The notes below the pieces were generated by a model. That model saw only the letters and a program-made list of their open reading frames with translations. It had not been told where the DNA came from and searched no databases. From the NCBI RefSeq assembly GCF_038007285.1, contig NZ_JBBOWX010000001.1, positions 3,551,501-3,615,500 of the forward strand: a DNA stretch of 64,000 nucleotides, in the 5' to 3' direction. A program made the position numbers and the translations under genes. Shown piece after piece: positions 9,048 to 18,516 of the stretch (within the stretch, counting starts at the first letter, position 1; each line of letters starts with the position of its first letter). Source of the DNA: Sporosarcina sp. FSL K6-3457. Lineage in GTDB: Bacteria; Bacillota; Bacilli; Bacillales_A; Planococcaceae.

Positions 9048-9152
9048 CTAGCGAGCATAATCAGACTTATGACGGTCATAATCTTGTCCATGGCGGTCAT
9101 AACACCATACATGGCGAGCATAACACCTCCCGTGCCGGTCACAATACATGAT
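9048..9152. repeat. Array B: five 21-nt units, core ATGGCGGTCATAA
   Basis: Related words start at 9048, 9069, 9090, 9111 and 9132, exactly 21 nt apart. Typical core ATGGCGGTCATAA, with variants ATGACGG, ATGGCGAGC and GTGCCGG, then about 8 variable bases. It lies between the aminotransferase start and the aceB-yhfH terminator. Function unknown. Confidence 0.88.
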
Positions 9153-9195
9153 TACTAGACTACTTCCATAGACATCACGAAAACCCTTTATTCAC

Positions 9196-9237
9196 AATAA
9201 AAACGGCCCACTCCTCAGTAAAGGAATAGAGCCGTTC
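9196..9237 (-). terminator. Terminator of the ace operon
   Basis: The stem AACGGC/GCCGTT (9202-9207 with 9231-9236) is followed by TTTTTATTG on the minus strand, just after the YhfH-like gene. Confidence 0.8.
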
Positions 9238-9241
9238 CATG

Positions 9242-9370
9242 TCATTCTTCATTCAAACCCATGCACCGCTCACATTCATAGAGAGGAGATTCCACCTTCT
9301 CTACAATTTCACAACCGCATTCCCGACAAATCTTTTTCGGCTTGTCACTTCTGTTCGTGTTCGTTTGCAT
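9242..9370 (-). CDS. YhfH-like small zinc-ribbon protein
   Basis: A 42-codon gene beginning MQTNTNRSDKPKK. It holds two Cys pairs, CRECGCE and CERC, spaced like the short zinc-ribbon protein YhfH of Bacillus. The ATG has an excellent GGAGGAG ribosome site 6 nt upstream and starts 17 nt after the malate synthase stop. A terminator follows the stop immediately, so it is the last gene of an aceB transcript. Biological role unknown; two CxxC pairs imply metal binding. Confidence 0.8.
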   Translation of the reverse strand: MQTNTNRSDKPKKICRECGCEIVEKVESPLYECERCMGLNEE

Positions 9371-9387
9371 ACTGATCTCCTCCATTG

Positions 9388-10992
9388 TCATGTTATGTTG
9401 TCATACCCAGGCAAGGTCAAAAATTCTTCAAAATCGTTTTGCAAGGTCAATGCTGAAAACAGTTCAGCCGCCTGTTCGTATTTCCCTGTATGGAAATTGC
9501 CTTCACCGACTTTCTGCTTAATCACTTCTAGTTCTTCCTTCAATATATCCAACACCAATTGTTCTGTAATGTCGCGGCCATCCTCCAATTTCCCTTGTGC
9601 ATGGCGAATCCATTGCCACACTTGTGACCTTGAAATTTCCGCGGTCGCAGCATCTTCCATTAAATTATTAATGGGCGCTGCACCGTTTCCTCTAAACCAA
9701 GAAGCCATATACTGAACGCCGACACTGCAATTCATCCGCAATCCTTGTTCTGTAATTGTTCCAAGTGGCACTTCTACTAAATCTTCCGCAGTCACTTGGA
9801 CATCCTGCCTTTTGCGATCAATCTGATTCGGCGTCGGCATATGTTCGTTAAATTGCTCCAACGCGACGGCAACAAGTCCCGGATGTGCTACCCATGTACC
9901 ATCATGTCCGTCTGTTGCTTCCCGCCGCTTATCTTCACTGACTTTTGCAAAAGCCTCGTCATTTGCTTGCGGATCATTTTTAATCGGAATTTGCGCCGCC
10001 ATTCCCCCAATGGCTGGTGCATTCCGTTTATGGCAAGTTTGCACACAAAGCAATGTGTACGCCCGCATGAACGGGGACGTCATCGTCACTTGCCCACGAT
10101 CCGGTAAAATAACATCCGGACGATTGCGTAGTCGTTTGATGAAGCTGAAAATATAATCCCAACGTCCACAATTCAATCCTGCTGAATGATCCCGGAGCTC
10201 ATACAAAATTTCATCCATCTCAAACGCCGCCATAATCGTTTCAATTAATACCGTTGCGCGGATTGTACCTTGCGGAATGCCGAGTTGCTGCTGTGCAAAA
10301 ACAAAGATATCATTCCACAATCTCGCTTCCAGATGGCTCTCTAGCTTCGGTAAATAAAAGTAAGGGCCCGAGCCTTTTGCTACTAATTCCTTTGCATTAT
10401 GGAACATGTATAGTCCAAAATCGAAGAAACTCCCTGCCATCGACTCCCCATTGACAACAACATTTTTCTCCAATAAATGCAAGCCTCGCGGTCGAATCAT
10501 CAACACTGCGATATCGTCGTTCAGCTTATACGTCTTGCCATTAGACTGCTGTTCAAACTCAATCGTCCCGCGAACAGCATCCTTCATATTGAGTTGACCT
10601 TCCAGCATGTTTGCCCATGTTGGAGACGTCGCATCTTCAAAGCAAGCCATGAACGTTTTTGCACCAGAATTCAATGCATTGATGACCATTTTTCGATCAA
10701 CGGGTCCCGTAATTTCTACCCGTCTATCTTGAAGATCATGGGGAAGCGGTGCAATCGTCCAATCCCCTTCCCGAATCGACTTCGTTTCAGGCAAGAAATC
10801 CAGTTTGACCCCCCGATCAATATCTTGCTGTCGCTGTTGTCGCTTCGCAAGCAAGTCTTTCCTTCTTCCGTCAAACGTGTCATGAAGAGATTGCAGAAAC
10901 GCCAATGCTTGCGGCGTTAAAATTTCTTCACTCTCAGCCGTTAACTCCCCTAAAACTTTGATTGAATGTGATGTTGCTTGCCCCGTAGACAG
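9388..10992 (-). CDS. aceB: Malate synthase A
   Basis: Second enzyme of the glyoxylate shunt, condensing glyoxylate with acetyl-CoA to malate. The family signature [16 protein letters not shown] is present, and the length (about 535) matches malate synthase A rather than G. The longest frame starts at a GTG (11001) that directly abuts GGGGAGG, leaving no spacing. Counting 9 nt from that ribosome site gives CTG at 10992, which yields MSTGQATSH, like the MST start of Bacillus AceB proteins. I therefore use 10992. It follows aceA by about 155 nt with a structured element between, and precedes a YhfH-like gene. Confidence 0.93.
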   Translation of the reverse strand: MSTGQATSHSIKVLGELTAESEEILTPQALAFLQSLHDTFDGRRKDLLAKRQQRQQDIDRGVKLDFLPETKSIREGDWTIAPLPHDLQDRRVEITGPVDRKMVINALNSGAKTFMACFEDATSPTWANMLEGQLNMKDAVRGTIEFEQQSNGKTYKLNDDIAVLMIRPRGLHLLEKNVVVNGESMAGSFFDFGLYMFHNAKELVAKGSGPYFYLPKLESHLEARLWNDIFVFAQQQLGIPQGTIRATVLIETIMAAFEMDEILYELRDHSAGLNCGRWDYIFSFIKRLRNRPDVILPDRGQVTMTSPFMRAYTLLCVQTCHKRNAPAIGGMAAQIPIKNDPQANDEAFAKVSEDKRREATDGHDGTWVAHPGLVAVALEQFNEHMPTPNQIDRKRQDVQVTAEDLVEVPLGTITEQGLRMNCSVGVQYMASWFRGNGAAPINNLMEDAATAEISRSQVWQWIRHAQGKLEDGRDITEQLVLDILKEELEVIKQKVGEGNFHTGKYEQAAELFSALTLQNDFEEFLTLPGYDNIT

Positions 10993-11034
10993 ATTGATCA
11001 CCCTCCCCGATTTTCTTTTTAATTAACTATATTG

Positions 11035-11115
11035 GTTGAACTCTTGAGTTTATCTACTTTCCAGCGAAGGCGCCTACCGGGGTCGTGAGAGGCATCCCCA
11101 AGCGCCGAGCGATGT
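11035..11115. repeat. Structured GC-rich element between aceA and aceB
   Basis: Nested inverted repeats: GGCGC with GCGCC outside and GGGG with CCCC inside, enclosing a short loop, in otherwise A/T-rich spacer. It resembles interspersed repeats of low-GC Gram-positives more than a terminator, since no U tract follows on the minus strand. It may modulate aceB expression relative to aceA. Confidence 0.45.
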
Positions 11116-11146
11116 TGAGAAGACTTTTTATTACAACTTACAGAAA

Positions 11147-12427
11147 TCAAACAAACTGCGCGACTTCCGTTGAACCTTGCATCGCTGTCGTCGAAGATGT
11201 ACCACCAGAAATGATTTGTGATACTTCATCAAAGTACCCTGTACCTACTTCGCGTTGGTGTCTAGTCGCTGTGTAGCCCTTGTCTTCATTCGCAAATTCA
11301 GCTTGTTGCAATTTCGAATAAGCTGTCATGCCATTGTCTTTATAATCATGTGCCAGGTTGAACATGCTGTGATTCAACGAGTGGAAGCCTGCAAGTGTCA
11401 CAAACTGGAATTTGTAACCCATTTTACCGAGCTCTACTTGATATTTAGCAATCGTTTCTTGATCCAAATTCGCTTCCCAGTTAAAAGAAGGTGAACAATT
11501 GTAAGCTAGTTTTTTGCCTGGGAATTTCGCATGAATCGCATCCGCAAATTGCTTTGCTTCTTCTAATGAAGGATGGGACGTTTCACACCAGACAAGATCT
11601 GCATATGGCGCATAAGCCAATCCACGCGCAATCGCTTGGTCGATCCCAGGTTTTGTACGATAAAATCCTTCAGGTGTACGTTCTCCTGTTAGGAAATCTT
11701 TGTCTACTGGGTCAATATCGCTTGTCACCATATCCGCTGCATCAGCATCAGTCCGTGAGATTAGCACAGTCGGCACACCTAGTACATCAGCCGCCAGTCT
11801 TGCAGCCACTAAGTTACGAATGGCATTTTGTGTCGGCAGCAATACTTTACCGCCCAAGTGGCCACATTTTTTTTCAGATGCCAGTTGGTCTTCCAAGTGA
11901 ACGCCTGCTGCGCCCGCTTCAATCATGCCCTTCATTAATTCGAATACATTTAGAGGTCCACCAAAGCCCGCTTCGGCATCTGCTACAATCGGTGCAAACC
12001 AGTCAAACCCGTCATCGCGTCCTTCTGCATGATCGATTTGGTCTGCCCGTTGAAGGGCTTGGTTAATACGTTTAACAACTGAAGGCACGCTGTTTGCTGG
12101 ATATAAACTTTGGTCTGGATACATTTGACCTGACAGATTCGCATCTGCAGCCACTTGCCAACCACTTAGATAGATTGCTTGTAGACCAGCCTTTACTTGT
12201 TGCACAGCCTGATTTCCTGTCAAAGCTCCTAGTGCATTGATAAAATCTTCCTCATGAAGGGACTTCCATAAACGATCCGCCCCTTTTGTTGCTAGCGTAT
12301 GATCGATTAGAATGGACCCACGAAGTTTCACAACATCCTCCGCAGAATAAGGACGCTCAATCCCTTTCCAACGGCTATCCTCCGCCCAGCTTTTCTCCAA
12401 TTGTGCAATCTGTTGTTGTCTAGTCAT
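11147..12427 (-). CDS. aceA: Isocitrate lyase
   Basis: First enzyme of the glyoxylate shunt, splitting isocitrate to succinate and glyoxylate. The catalytic loop [11 protein letters not shown] holds the active-site Cys near residue 188, and the [10 protein letters not shown] and WCETSHP motifs are intact. About 426 residues, the usual Bacillus length. The frame extends to a GTG at 12439, but the ATG at 12427 ([14 protein letters not shown]) has GTGGGGG 6 nt upstream and is the conserved start. Divergent from a LytTR-type regulator, with inverted repeats between them that may control it. Confidence 0.96.
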   Translation of the reverse strand: MTRQQQIAQLEKSWAEDSRWKGIERPYSAEDVVKLRGSILIDHTLATKGADRLWKSLHEEDFINALGALTGNQAVQQVKAGLQAIYLSGWQVAADANLSGQMYPDQSLYPANSVPSVVKRINQALQRADQIDHAEGRDDGFDWFAPIVADAEAGFGGPLNVFELMKGMIEAGAAGVHLEDQLASEKKCGHLGGKVLLPTQNAIRNLVAARLAADVLGVPTVLISRTDADAADMVTSDIDPVDKDFLTGERTPEGFYRTKPGIDQAIARGLAYAPYADLVWCETSHPSLEEAKQFADAIHAKFPGKKLAYNCSPSFNWEANLDQETIAKYQVELGKMGYKFQFVTLAGFHSLNHSMFNLAHDYKDNGMTAYSKLQQAEFANEDKGYTATRHQREVGTGYFDEVSQIISGGTSSTTAMQGSTEVAQFV

Positions 12428-12491
12428 ATTTTCCCCCACACCTTCCCATTTTTTTAACGTTCAGCTGTTTCGAAAAATTAATGCTTTCGTA

Positions 12492-12534
12492 CTGTTTCAT
12501 AACAGCTAAAGTTGTTATACAGTAATATATAACA
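12492..12534. promoter_or_regulatory. Cluster of TAACA/TGTTA inverted boxes upstream of aceA
   Basis: The boxes are ATAACA (12499-12504), TGTTATA (12513-12519) and TATAACA (12528-12534). Each neighbouring pair is an inverted repeat with an 8-nt spacer. A further CTGTT/AACAG dyad overlaps the first box. The cluster lies between the divergent aceA and LytTR genes and is a plausible operator for one or both. Confidence 0.5.
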
Positions 12535-12634
12535 GAAAATTAAAACTGTCTGTACATTTAGACAAAACAGTGTTTTCGAAGGATGAAATGGTTTATATGA
12601 TAGATGACTAACAGAATCGAAGGGGGAAGAGGAT

Positions 12635-13306
12635 ATGACAATAGAGAAAACAGCAATTTCGAAAGAGGTTTTACTGCAATACGTTCTACTAATGGAAGAT
12701 TGGATACCAAAGGATGCGGCCATTGCCATCGCAATTGGCGAGCACTATGTTTACTACGCTGCTGGATTGCACGACATCCAATTAAAAGAAGGGCAAGTGG
12801 TGAGACCCGGGAGTATTGCGGATCGAGTCATTATGGAACGCCGAAAAGTCGATACCATTATGGATAATTCAATGTTTGGTGTGCCCTATTACGGCATCGG
12901 CTACCCCATCGAGTTGCGTGGCGAGCGAGGTGCATTGATTGTCATCTTACCTCCCAACTATCATGTGCTAAAACATGAACCATTTCGCTTCCTCACTGGA
13001 AAACATCAGGATGATTGGAGTCTACTGCCGATTGAACAGATTAGTTATATAGAAAGCTTGCAAAAGAAAACGTGGTTTTATGCTGAAAATGAGCGCTTTA
13101 ATACAAGTCATACATTGAAGGATTTACACTTACGGCTACCCAACACTTTTTTGCGCGTCCATCGCTCCTATATCGTCAACATTCCCTATATTCAGCGCAT
13201 CACGAGAGATTTCTCTTCGAATCTTATCCTTGTACTAAAGGACGGCACCGAATTACCCGTTAGCCAGACTTATGCCAATGAAGTGAGGAAAGCGCTAGGG
13301 TTTTGA
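12635..13306 (+). CDS. LytTR-type transcriptional regulator
   Basis: A 223-residue protein with a C-terminal LytTR DNA-binding domain (about 120-223; IEQISYIESLQKKTWFY, LRVHRSYIVNIPYI and LPVSQTYANEVRKAL are the typical beta-rich elements) and an N-terminal sensor-like domain (1-115) with no receiver phosphorylation site. It is therefore a one-component regulator that probably senses a small molecule. The ATG is preceded by AAGGGGGAAGAGGAT. It is transcribed away from aceA across about 200 nt containing inverted boxes, so control of the glyoxylate shunt is inferred. A 21-unit repeat array follows its stop. Confidence 0.8.
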   Translation: MTIEKTAISKEVLLQYVLLMEDWIPKDAAIAIAIGEHYVYYAAGLHDIQLKEGQVVRPGSIADRVIMERRKVDTIMDNSMFGVPYYGIGYPIELRGERGALIVILPPNYHVLKHEPFRFLTGKHQDDWSLLPIEQISYIESLQKKTWFYAENERFNTSHTLKDLHLRLPNTFLRVHRSYIVNIPYIQRITRDFSSNLILVLKDGTELPVSQTYANEVRKALGF

Positions 13307-13331
13307 TTGGGAGAATAGGATTGTTTTGCGC

Positions 13332-13771
13332 GCGGGAGACACGATATTACACGCGGGAGACACCACTTTGCGCGCGGGGGACACCACTTTGCGCGCGAGA
13401 GACACGGCATTACGCGCGGGAGACACGTCATTGCGCGCGGGAGACACGTCATTGCGCGCGGGAGACACTACTTTGCGCGTGGGAGACACTACTTTACGCG
13501 CGGGAGACGCTTCTTTGCGCGCGGGTGACGCTTCGTTGCGCGTGGGAGACGCTTCTTTGCGCGCGGGAGACACTTCGGTGCGCACGGGGGACGCTTCTTT
13601 GCGCGCGGGAGACACTTCGGTGCGCGCGGGGGACACTTCGGTGCGCGCGGGGGACACTTCGGTGCGCGCGGGGGACACTTCGGTGCGCGCGGGGGACACT
13701 TCGGTGCGCGGGAGACACTTCTTTGCGCGCGGGAGACACTTCTTTGCGCGCGGGAGACGCTTCTTTGCGCG
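13332..13771. repeat. Array C: twenty-one 21-nt units, core GCGCGGGAGACAC
   Basis: Core GCGCGGGRGACRC plus about 8 variable bases (often CTTTGC, CATTGC or CGGTGC). The GCGGG anchor repeats at 13332, 13353, 13374 and so on every 21 nt; one 19-nt unit (13689-13708) has lost a CG. It is strongly GC rich compared with the genes around it. Several frames on both strands are open by chance because the unit length is divisible by three, but none has a ribosome site. It fills the 562-nt convergent gap between the LytTR gene and rbsB. Confidence 0.95.
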
Positions 13772-13814
13772 TCAAGCTCCAGGTATTGCGTGCAGAAGAA
13801 AATTCATTTCCAGC

Positions 13815-13860
13815 ACTAAAAAACAAGCCGCTAGGAGGTTGATTCTCCAACGGCTTGTTG
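13815..13860 (-). terminator. Terminator of the rbs operon
   Basis: The stem ACAAGCCG/CGGCTTGT (13823-13830 with 13851-13858) has an extended inner pairing and is followed by TTTTTT on the minus strand, just after rbsB. Confidence 0.9.
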
Positions 13861-13868
13861 TCAATGCA

Positions 13869-14795
13869 TCATTTTTTAATCAATTCTAACTCAACTGGAA
13901 TAGAAGCCTCTACTGTCTCACCTTTAAGTGATTGAACAGCTGCCTCTATCGCTTTTTTACCAATCAATTCAGGTTTTTGAGCAACAGTACCCGCCAGCTT
14001 ACCCTCTTGAACAGAATTCACTGCATCATCTGTTGCATCGAATCCAACGACTTTAATATCTTTACCAGACGCTTCAACAGCTTCAAGCGCACCTAGTGCC
14101 ATCTCATCATTGTGAGCGAAAATGCCTGCAATATCAGGGTTTGCTTGTAGAATATTTTCCATAACTGTCAAGCCTTCTGCACGATTGAAGTTAGCTGTTT
14201 GCTTAGCAACAACATCCAGCTGACCATCCGCAATTTCATTAAAGCCAGCTCCACGGTCACGCGCTGCTGAAGAACCTGCGATTCCTTCTAGCTCAGCTAC
14301 TTTTGCACCTTCACCAAGCAAGGAAACCATATACTCTCCTGCCAATACGCCGCCCGCTTTGTTATCAGAGGCAATGTGAGAAACAACTTCTCCACCTTCA
14401 GAACTGCGGTCAACCGTAATAACTGGAATTCCTGCATCATTCGCTGTTTGAACAGTCGCTACAACTGCTTCAGAATCCGTCGGGTTGATCAAAATCAAAT
14501 CGACACCTTGTTGAATTAAGTCTTCCACATCACTCGCTTGTTTAGCAGCATCGTCTTGTGCATCAATTACTGTTAACTTTGCTCCCATTTCCTCTGCTTG
14601 TTCTTTCGCACCGTCACTCAATGTTACGAAGAACGGGTTGTTCAATGTGGAAATCGAGAAACCGATTGTAAAGTCTCCCTCTCCACCTGTTGACCCTGAC
14701 TCTTTTTTAGCACCCGGTGCCTCTGTCGAACATGCCGCCAAGACAAGCATGATTGCCATGAGAAACGCTACGTGAATTTTCTTCATCTTCCCCAT
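13869..14795 (-). CDS. rbsB: Ribose ABC transporter substrate-binding lipoprotein
   Basis: A 308-residue periplasmic-binding-protein-like sugar receptor (type 1 fold) tethered outside the membrane. The signal sequence ends in a lipobox, LAACSTEA, with lipid-modified Cys at about 22. Typical features follow: FTIGFSISTLNNPFFV, the IDAQDDAAKQASDVEDLI stretch and hinge motifs such as AHNDEMALGALEA. It is the last gene of the rbs operon, directly behind the permease, and is followed by a terminator. It delivers D-ribose to RbsC. Confidence 0.95.
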   Translation of the reverse strand: MGKMKKIHVAFLMAIMLVLAACSTEAPGAKKESGSTGGEGDFTIGFSISTLNNPFFVTLSDGAKEQAEEMGAKLTVIDAQDDAAKQASDVEDLIQQGVDLILINPTDSEAVVATVQTANDAGIPVITVDRSSEGGEVVSHIASDNKAGGVLAGEYMVSLLGEGAKVAELEGIAGSSAARDRGAGFNEIADGQLDVVAKQTANFNRAEGLTVMENILQANPDIAGIFAHNDEMALGALEAVEASGKDIKVVGFDATDDAVNSVQEGKLAGTVAQKPELIGKKAIEAAVQSLKGETVEASIPVELELIKK

Positions 14796-14799
14796 CTCC

Positions 14800-15741
14800 T
14801 TAAGCTGTTTTTTTGCGATCCAATAGAACCGCTACTAATATAACTGCACCCTTCACCACTTGCTGGAAAAAGGAGGATACACCAATCAAATTCAAACCAT
14901 TATTCAAGACACCAATAATAAGCGCACCAATTAACGTTCCTACAATCCAACCGCGGCCACCCGTCAAACTTGTCCCACCGAGCACAACCGCAGCAATTGC
15001 ATCAAGTTCAAACATATTACCCGCCGTAGGTTGAGCAGAATTGAGCCGTGAAGTCAAAATCAACGCAGCAAGTGCAGCTAATGCCCCCGTCAATGAGTAC
15101 ACATAAATCTTAATGCGATCTACGCTAATTCCTGACAGACGGGACGCTTCCTCGTTGCCCCCAACTGCGTAAACACGGCGACCAAACGTCGTCTTTTTCA
15201 AAATGAAATACAAAACACCAAACGTAATGGCCATCGTGATGACAGGTACTGGAATACCGAAAAAGTACCCTTTTCCTAACAGTTGGAACGCTTGTGAATC
15301 ACCAAGTCCTGAAATCGGTCTACCTTCTGTATAAACCAAAGTTAATCCACGATAAATCGTCATTGTCGCAAGCGTGGCAATGAATGGAGCCACTTTTCCT
15401 TTGGCGATAATGACACCGTTGATGGCACCAAGAACTGCACCAAGCAATAGTCCGAGGAACATTGCTAAAATTGGGTCCATGCCACCAGCCATCAACCCAG
15501 CTGTTACCGCACCTGTTAACGCTAATATAGATCCGACTGATAAATCAATCCCTCCCGTTAAGATAACAAACGTCATCCCAAAGGCAATCAACGCGTTAAT
15601 GGACACCTGCCTTAAAACATTGAGTAAGTTGTTTAATGTTAAGAAATTCGGACTCATAATGGAAATGATTACGACAATTAGTAGCAATCCAATAAGCGGT
15701 CCTATCTTTTGAAGTACTGATTGTGAATTAGATTTGAGCAA
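14800..15741 (-). CDS. rbsC: Ribose ABC transporter permease
   Basis: A hydrophobic protein of about 313 residues with the sugar-permease motifs [17 protein letters not shown] and [12 protein letters not shown], forming the membrane channel for ribose. The frame extends to an ATG at 15762, but a better start is the TTG at 15741, which has GGGAGG 8 nt upstream; the protein then begins [16 protein letters not shown]. This start overlaps the rbsA stop by 14 nt, consistent with coupled translation. Domain length and membrane topology match Bacillus RbsC. Confidence 0.94.
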   Translation of the reverse strand: MLKSNSQSVLQKIGPLIGLLLIVVIISIMSPNFLTLNNLLNVLRQVSINALIAFGMTFVILTGGIDLSVGSILALTGAVTAGLMAGGMDPILAMFLGLLLGAVLGAINGVIIAKGKVAPFIATLATMTIYRGLTLVYTEGRPISGLGDSQAFQLLGKGYFFGIPVPVITMAITFGVLYFILKKTTFGRRVYAVGGNEEASRLSGISVDRIKIYVYSLTGALAALAALILTSRLNSAQPTAGNMFELDAIAAVVLGGTSLTGGRGWIVGTLIGALIIGVLNNGLNLIGVSSFFQQVVKGAVILVAVLLDRKKTA

Positions 15742-17224
15742 CTTTGTCGCCTCCCGTAGCATAATGCATAATTCGTTCTTGCGTCATTTCCTCTTGCTGT
15801 AATTCTGCCATGACAGTTCCTTCATGCATCACAAGCACACGGTCAGCCATCCCGATAATTTCAGGCAGCTCCGATGAAATCATCAAAATTGCGACACCTC
15901 TTTCAGCAAGCTCATTAATAATGGAGTAAATCTCTTTTTTGGCTCCAACATCAACACCACGTGTCGGCTCATCCAATATCAAGACATCTGGCTCAATACC
16001 AAGCCACTTCGCAATGACGACCTTTTGTTGATTCCCACCACTTAGTGATTTCGCCAATTGGCTAGGACCTGAAGTTCGGATACCCAAACGCTCAACCATG
16101 CTGTCATATAATACTTGTTCTTCCTGTCCTTTAATGATGCCGTTGCTTGCGATTTTATTAAAATTCGTTAAGCTTAGATTGTCTTTTACGGAGAACTCAA
16201 CAATCAGTCCCTCCGATTTTCGGTCTTCCGTGACATAGCCAAAGCCCAACTTCTTCGCTTGCAGAGGGTTCGTAATGTTAACTGGCTTGCCATCGAGTAA
16301 AATAGTACCTTTATGCAATTTTCGATAACCAAAAAGCGCCTGTGCAACCTCAGTTCTTCCTGCTCCCATCAAACCTGCAATACCGAGAACCTCACCTTTA
16401 CGCAATTCAAAGGAGACATCCTCGAAATGTCCGTTGCGTGTCAATCCATTGGCAGTCAATTTAACCTCTCCAACTTCAGCATGACGTTCCGGGAAACGTT
16501 CCCCGAGCTCTCGCCCAACCATCATCTGTACAATTTCATCGAAGGATGTTTCTTTAATCTCTTTTACACCGACATAATTCCCATCTCGTAAAATAGTAAT
16601 CCGATCACACATCGCAAAAATCTCTTCCATTCGATGCGAAATATAGACGAAGGAAACGCCCGTTGCCTGTAGTGCTCGAATCGTCTCAAACAGTGTCTCA
16701 ATTTCTCGATCTGTTAATGCAGCTGTTGGCTCATCCATAATAATGACTTCTGCATTCGAGGACATCGCCTTCGCAATTTCAATAATCTGCTGTTTTCCGA
16801 CTGAAAGCTCGCGCGCAATTGAATTCACATCGACATCCAATCCCAGTTCAGCTAAAATCTTTTTTGCATCCCGGTTCATCTGACGCGTCTTTAAAATCCC
16901 ACTTTTACCATAGGTTTTTTCATTGCCAAGAAACAGGTTTTCTGTCACCGTCAAATCCGGTAAAATATTCAGCTCCTGATGAATAACAGCAATTCCCGCG
17001 CGCTCTGCTTCTTTCGGATTTTTAAAATCAACCAGCTTGCCCTTCACCTTCACTTCACCTGTATCACGTGCATAAATACCGGTCAATATTTTCATCATCG
17101 TCGATTTCCCTGCACCATTTTCACCCATAAGTGCGTGGATTTCACCTTTTTTCACTGTAAATTCAACGTTATTCAGTACTTTGTTGCCATCAAAAGCCTT
17201 TGAAATTCCGGTCATTTCAATCAT
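15728..17224 (-). CDS. rbsA: Ribose ABC transporter ATP-binding protein
   Basis: A 498-residue fused double ATPase of the carbohydrate-uptake-2 family. The first domain has Walker [10 protein letters not shown] (34-42), signature LSVGKQQ and Walker [12 protein letters not shown]; the second has the degenerate P-loop GLMGAGRTE, signature LSGGNQQKV and [12 protein letters not shown]. The degenerate second P-loop is normal for RbsA-type proteins. It powers RbsC/RbsB and lies 21 nt after rbsD. Confidence 0.96.
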   Translation of the reverse strand: MIEMTGISKAFDGNKVLNNVEFTVKKGEIHALMGENGAGKSTMMKILTGIYARDTGEVKVKGKLVDFKNPKEAERAGIAVIHQELNILPDLTVTENLFLGNEKTYGKSGILKTRQMNRDAKKILAELGLDVDVNSIARELSVGKQQIIEIAKAMSSNAEVIIMDEPTAALTDREIETLFETIRALQATGVSFVYISHRMEEIFAMCDRITILRDGNYVGVKEIKETSFDEIVQMMVGRELGERFPERHAEVGEVKLTANGLTRNGHFEDVSFELRKGEVLGIAGLMGAGRTEVAQALFGYRKLHKGTILLDGKPVNITNPLQAKKLGFGYVTEDRKSEGLIVEFSVKDNLSLTNFNKIASNGIIKGQEEQVLYDSMVERLGIRTSGPSQLAKSLSGGNQQKVVIAKWLGIEPDVLILDEPTRGVDVGAKKEIYSIINELAERGVAILMISSELPEIIGMADRVLVMHEGTVMAELQQEEMTQERIMHYATGGDKVAQI

Positions 17225-17245
17225 GCTTGTTCACCCACCTTCAGT

Positions 17246-17635
17246 TTAGAATAGTACGCCAGACTGTAAAATGATATTCGAGTAAGGCGTCGCCTCTCCT
17301 GTCCGGATAATGACTTTTGAACGCCCTGTCAATTGCTTGAATTCTTCATGCGGTAATTCAGTCACTTGCGGGACTTGATGCTGAATTTCATCGAAAATCA
17401 TTGGATTCATACTTACCATTTCACTTGCAATGACAGCGCTTTCTACTTCCAAATCGTCCAAAACAACCCCTAGGATTTCAAGGAAGGATGGTTTACCAAT
17501 GATATAAGACAAATCAATACAACGGACTCCATCTGGAATAGGCAAGCCACAATCTGCAATGGTTATCTGATCCGTATGACCAAGCCTGGCAAATGTCGCT
17601 GCTAGTTCACGGTTCAAAATCCCCTTTTTCTTCAC
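17246..17635 (-). CDS. rbsD: D-ribose pyranase
   Basis: A 129-residue RbsD/FucU-family mutarotase that interconverts the pyranose and furanose forms of ribose, so that RbsK receives the furanose. The catalytic His is in ARLGHTDQITIADCGLPIP near residue 19. Its ATG overlaps the rbsK stop by 4 nt. Confidence 0.95.
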   Translation of the reverse strand: MKKKGILNRELAATFARLGHTDQITIADCGLPIPDGVRCIDLSYIIGKPSFLEILGVVLDDLEVESAVIASEMVSMNPMIFDEIQHQVPQVTELPHEEFKQLTGRSKVIIRTGEATPYSNIILQSGVLF

Positions 17636-18516
17636 CGCTGGTCACTTCCAAGTCGCGCATCCACTGCCGCACGCGTCGGCATGCCGCCCTGCGCCCCAAA
17701 TTTCTCAACAGATAACGATGCAGCAGCATTGGCAAACTGAACAGCTTCCTTCATGTCAAAACCTTCAACAATTGCATAGGCAAACGCTCCATTAAACGTA
17801 TCGCCGGCTCCTGTTGTATCGACGACCTTTGTCTTAAAGCCTTCAACAATGATGTGCTTTTCTCCGTCATAATAACGAGCACCTGCACTTCCAAGGGTCA
17901 CGATTAATTGGTTTGGATAGCTTTCTAACGCCGTTTTCATGTCTGTTCCAAAAATCTGTTCACATTCAGTTTCATTCGGTGTTAAATAAGATGTGTAACG
18001 CATGAATTCCTTGTCATAGCCACCAGCAGGTGCTGGATTTAACAAGACAGGAATATGTAGTTTCGAACAAAGCTCTAATGTGTGTAAAATTGTTGGAACT
18101 GGAATTTCCAATTGCATAATAACCAATTGACTGCTGCGAATCTGATCCTCCATATCATCAATATACGCGGGCGTCATTTCAAAATTAGCTCCTGGTACAA
18201 CGATGATGCGGTTATCTCCATCCGACAACAAGATATTCGCAATGCCAGAAGCCACTTTCGAGCTTTGTCGAACGCCTGAAATGTCGATGGCATTAGCCTG
18301 CAGATTTTCAAGAAGCTCCTTACCAAAACTATCATTTCCCACACTCGCTACAATTTGCACCTGCCCACCAAGACGAGCTGCCGCTACCGCCTGATTGGCT
18401 CCTTTTCCTCCCGGTACAGTCGTATAAAGTTGACCTAAAACTGTTTCACCTTGTTTTGGAAAATCATCCGTTTGGACGACTAAGTCCATATTGATACTAC
18501 CGATAACTGTAATCAT
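17632..18516 (-). CDS. rbsK: Ribokinase
   Basis: A 294-residue PfkB-family kinase that phosphorylates ribose to ribose 5-phosphate for the pentose phosphate pathway. Both signatures are intact: GGKGANQAVAAARLGG near residue 37 and DTTGAGDTFNGAFAYA near 242, with the catalytic Asp in the GAGD motif. It overlaps rbsR by 4 nt and rbsD by 4 nt. Confidence 0.96.
   Translation of the reverse strand: MITVIGSINMDLVVQTDDFPKQGETVLGQLYTTVPGGKGANQAVAAARLGGQVQIVASVGNDSFGKELLENLQANAIDISGVRQSSKVASGIANILLSDGDNRIIVVPGANFEMTPAYIDDMEDQIRSSQLVIMQLEIPVPTILHTLELCSKLHIPVLLNPAPAGGYDKEFMRYTSYLTPNETECEQIFGTDMKTALESYPNQLIVTLGSAGARYYDGEKHIIVEGFKTKVVDTTGAGDTFNGAFAYAIVEGFDMKEAVQFANAAASLSVEKFGAQGGMPTRAAVDARLGSDQR

Noticed and set aside
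13303..13889. Long overlapping open frames (up to 187 codons, both strands) in array C
   Set aside because: They arise because a 21-nt unit without stop codons keeps several frames open. No ribosome site or family similarity, and the products are heptapeptide repeats in every frame.
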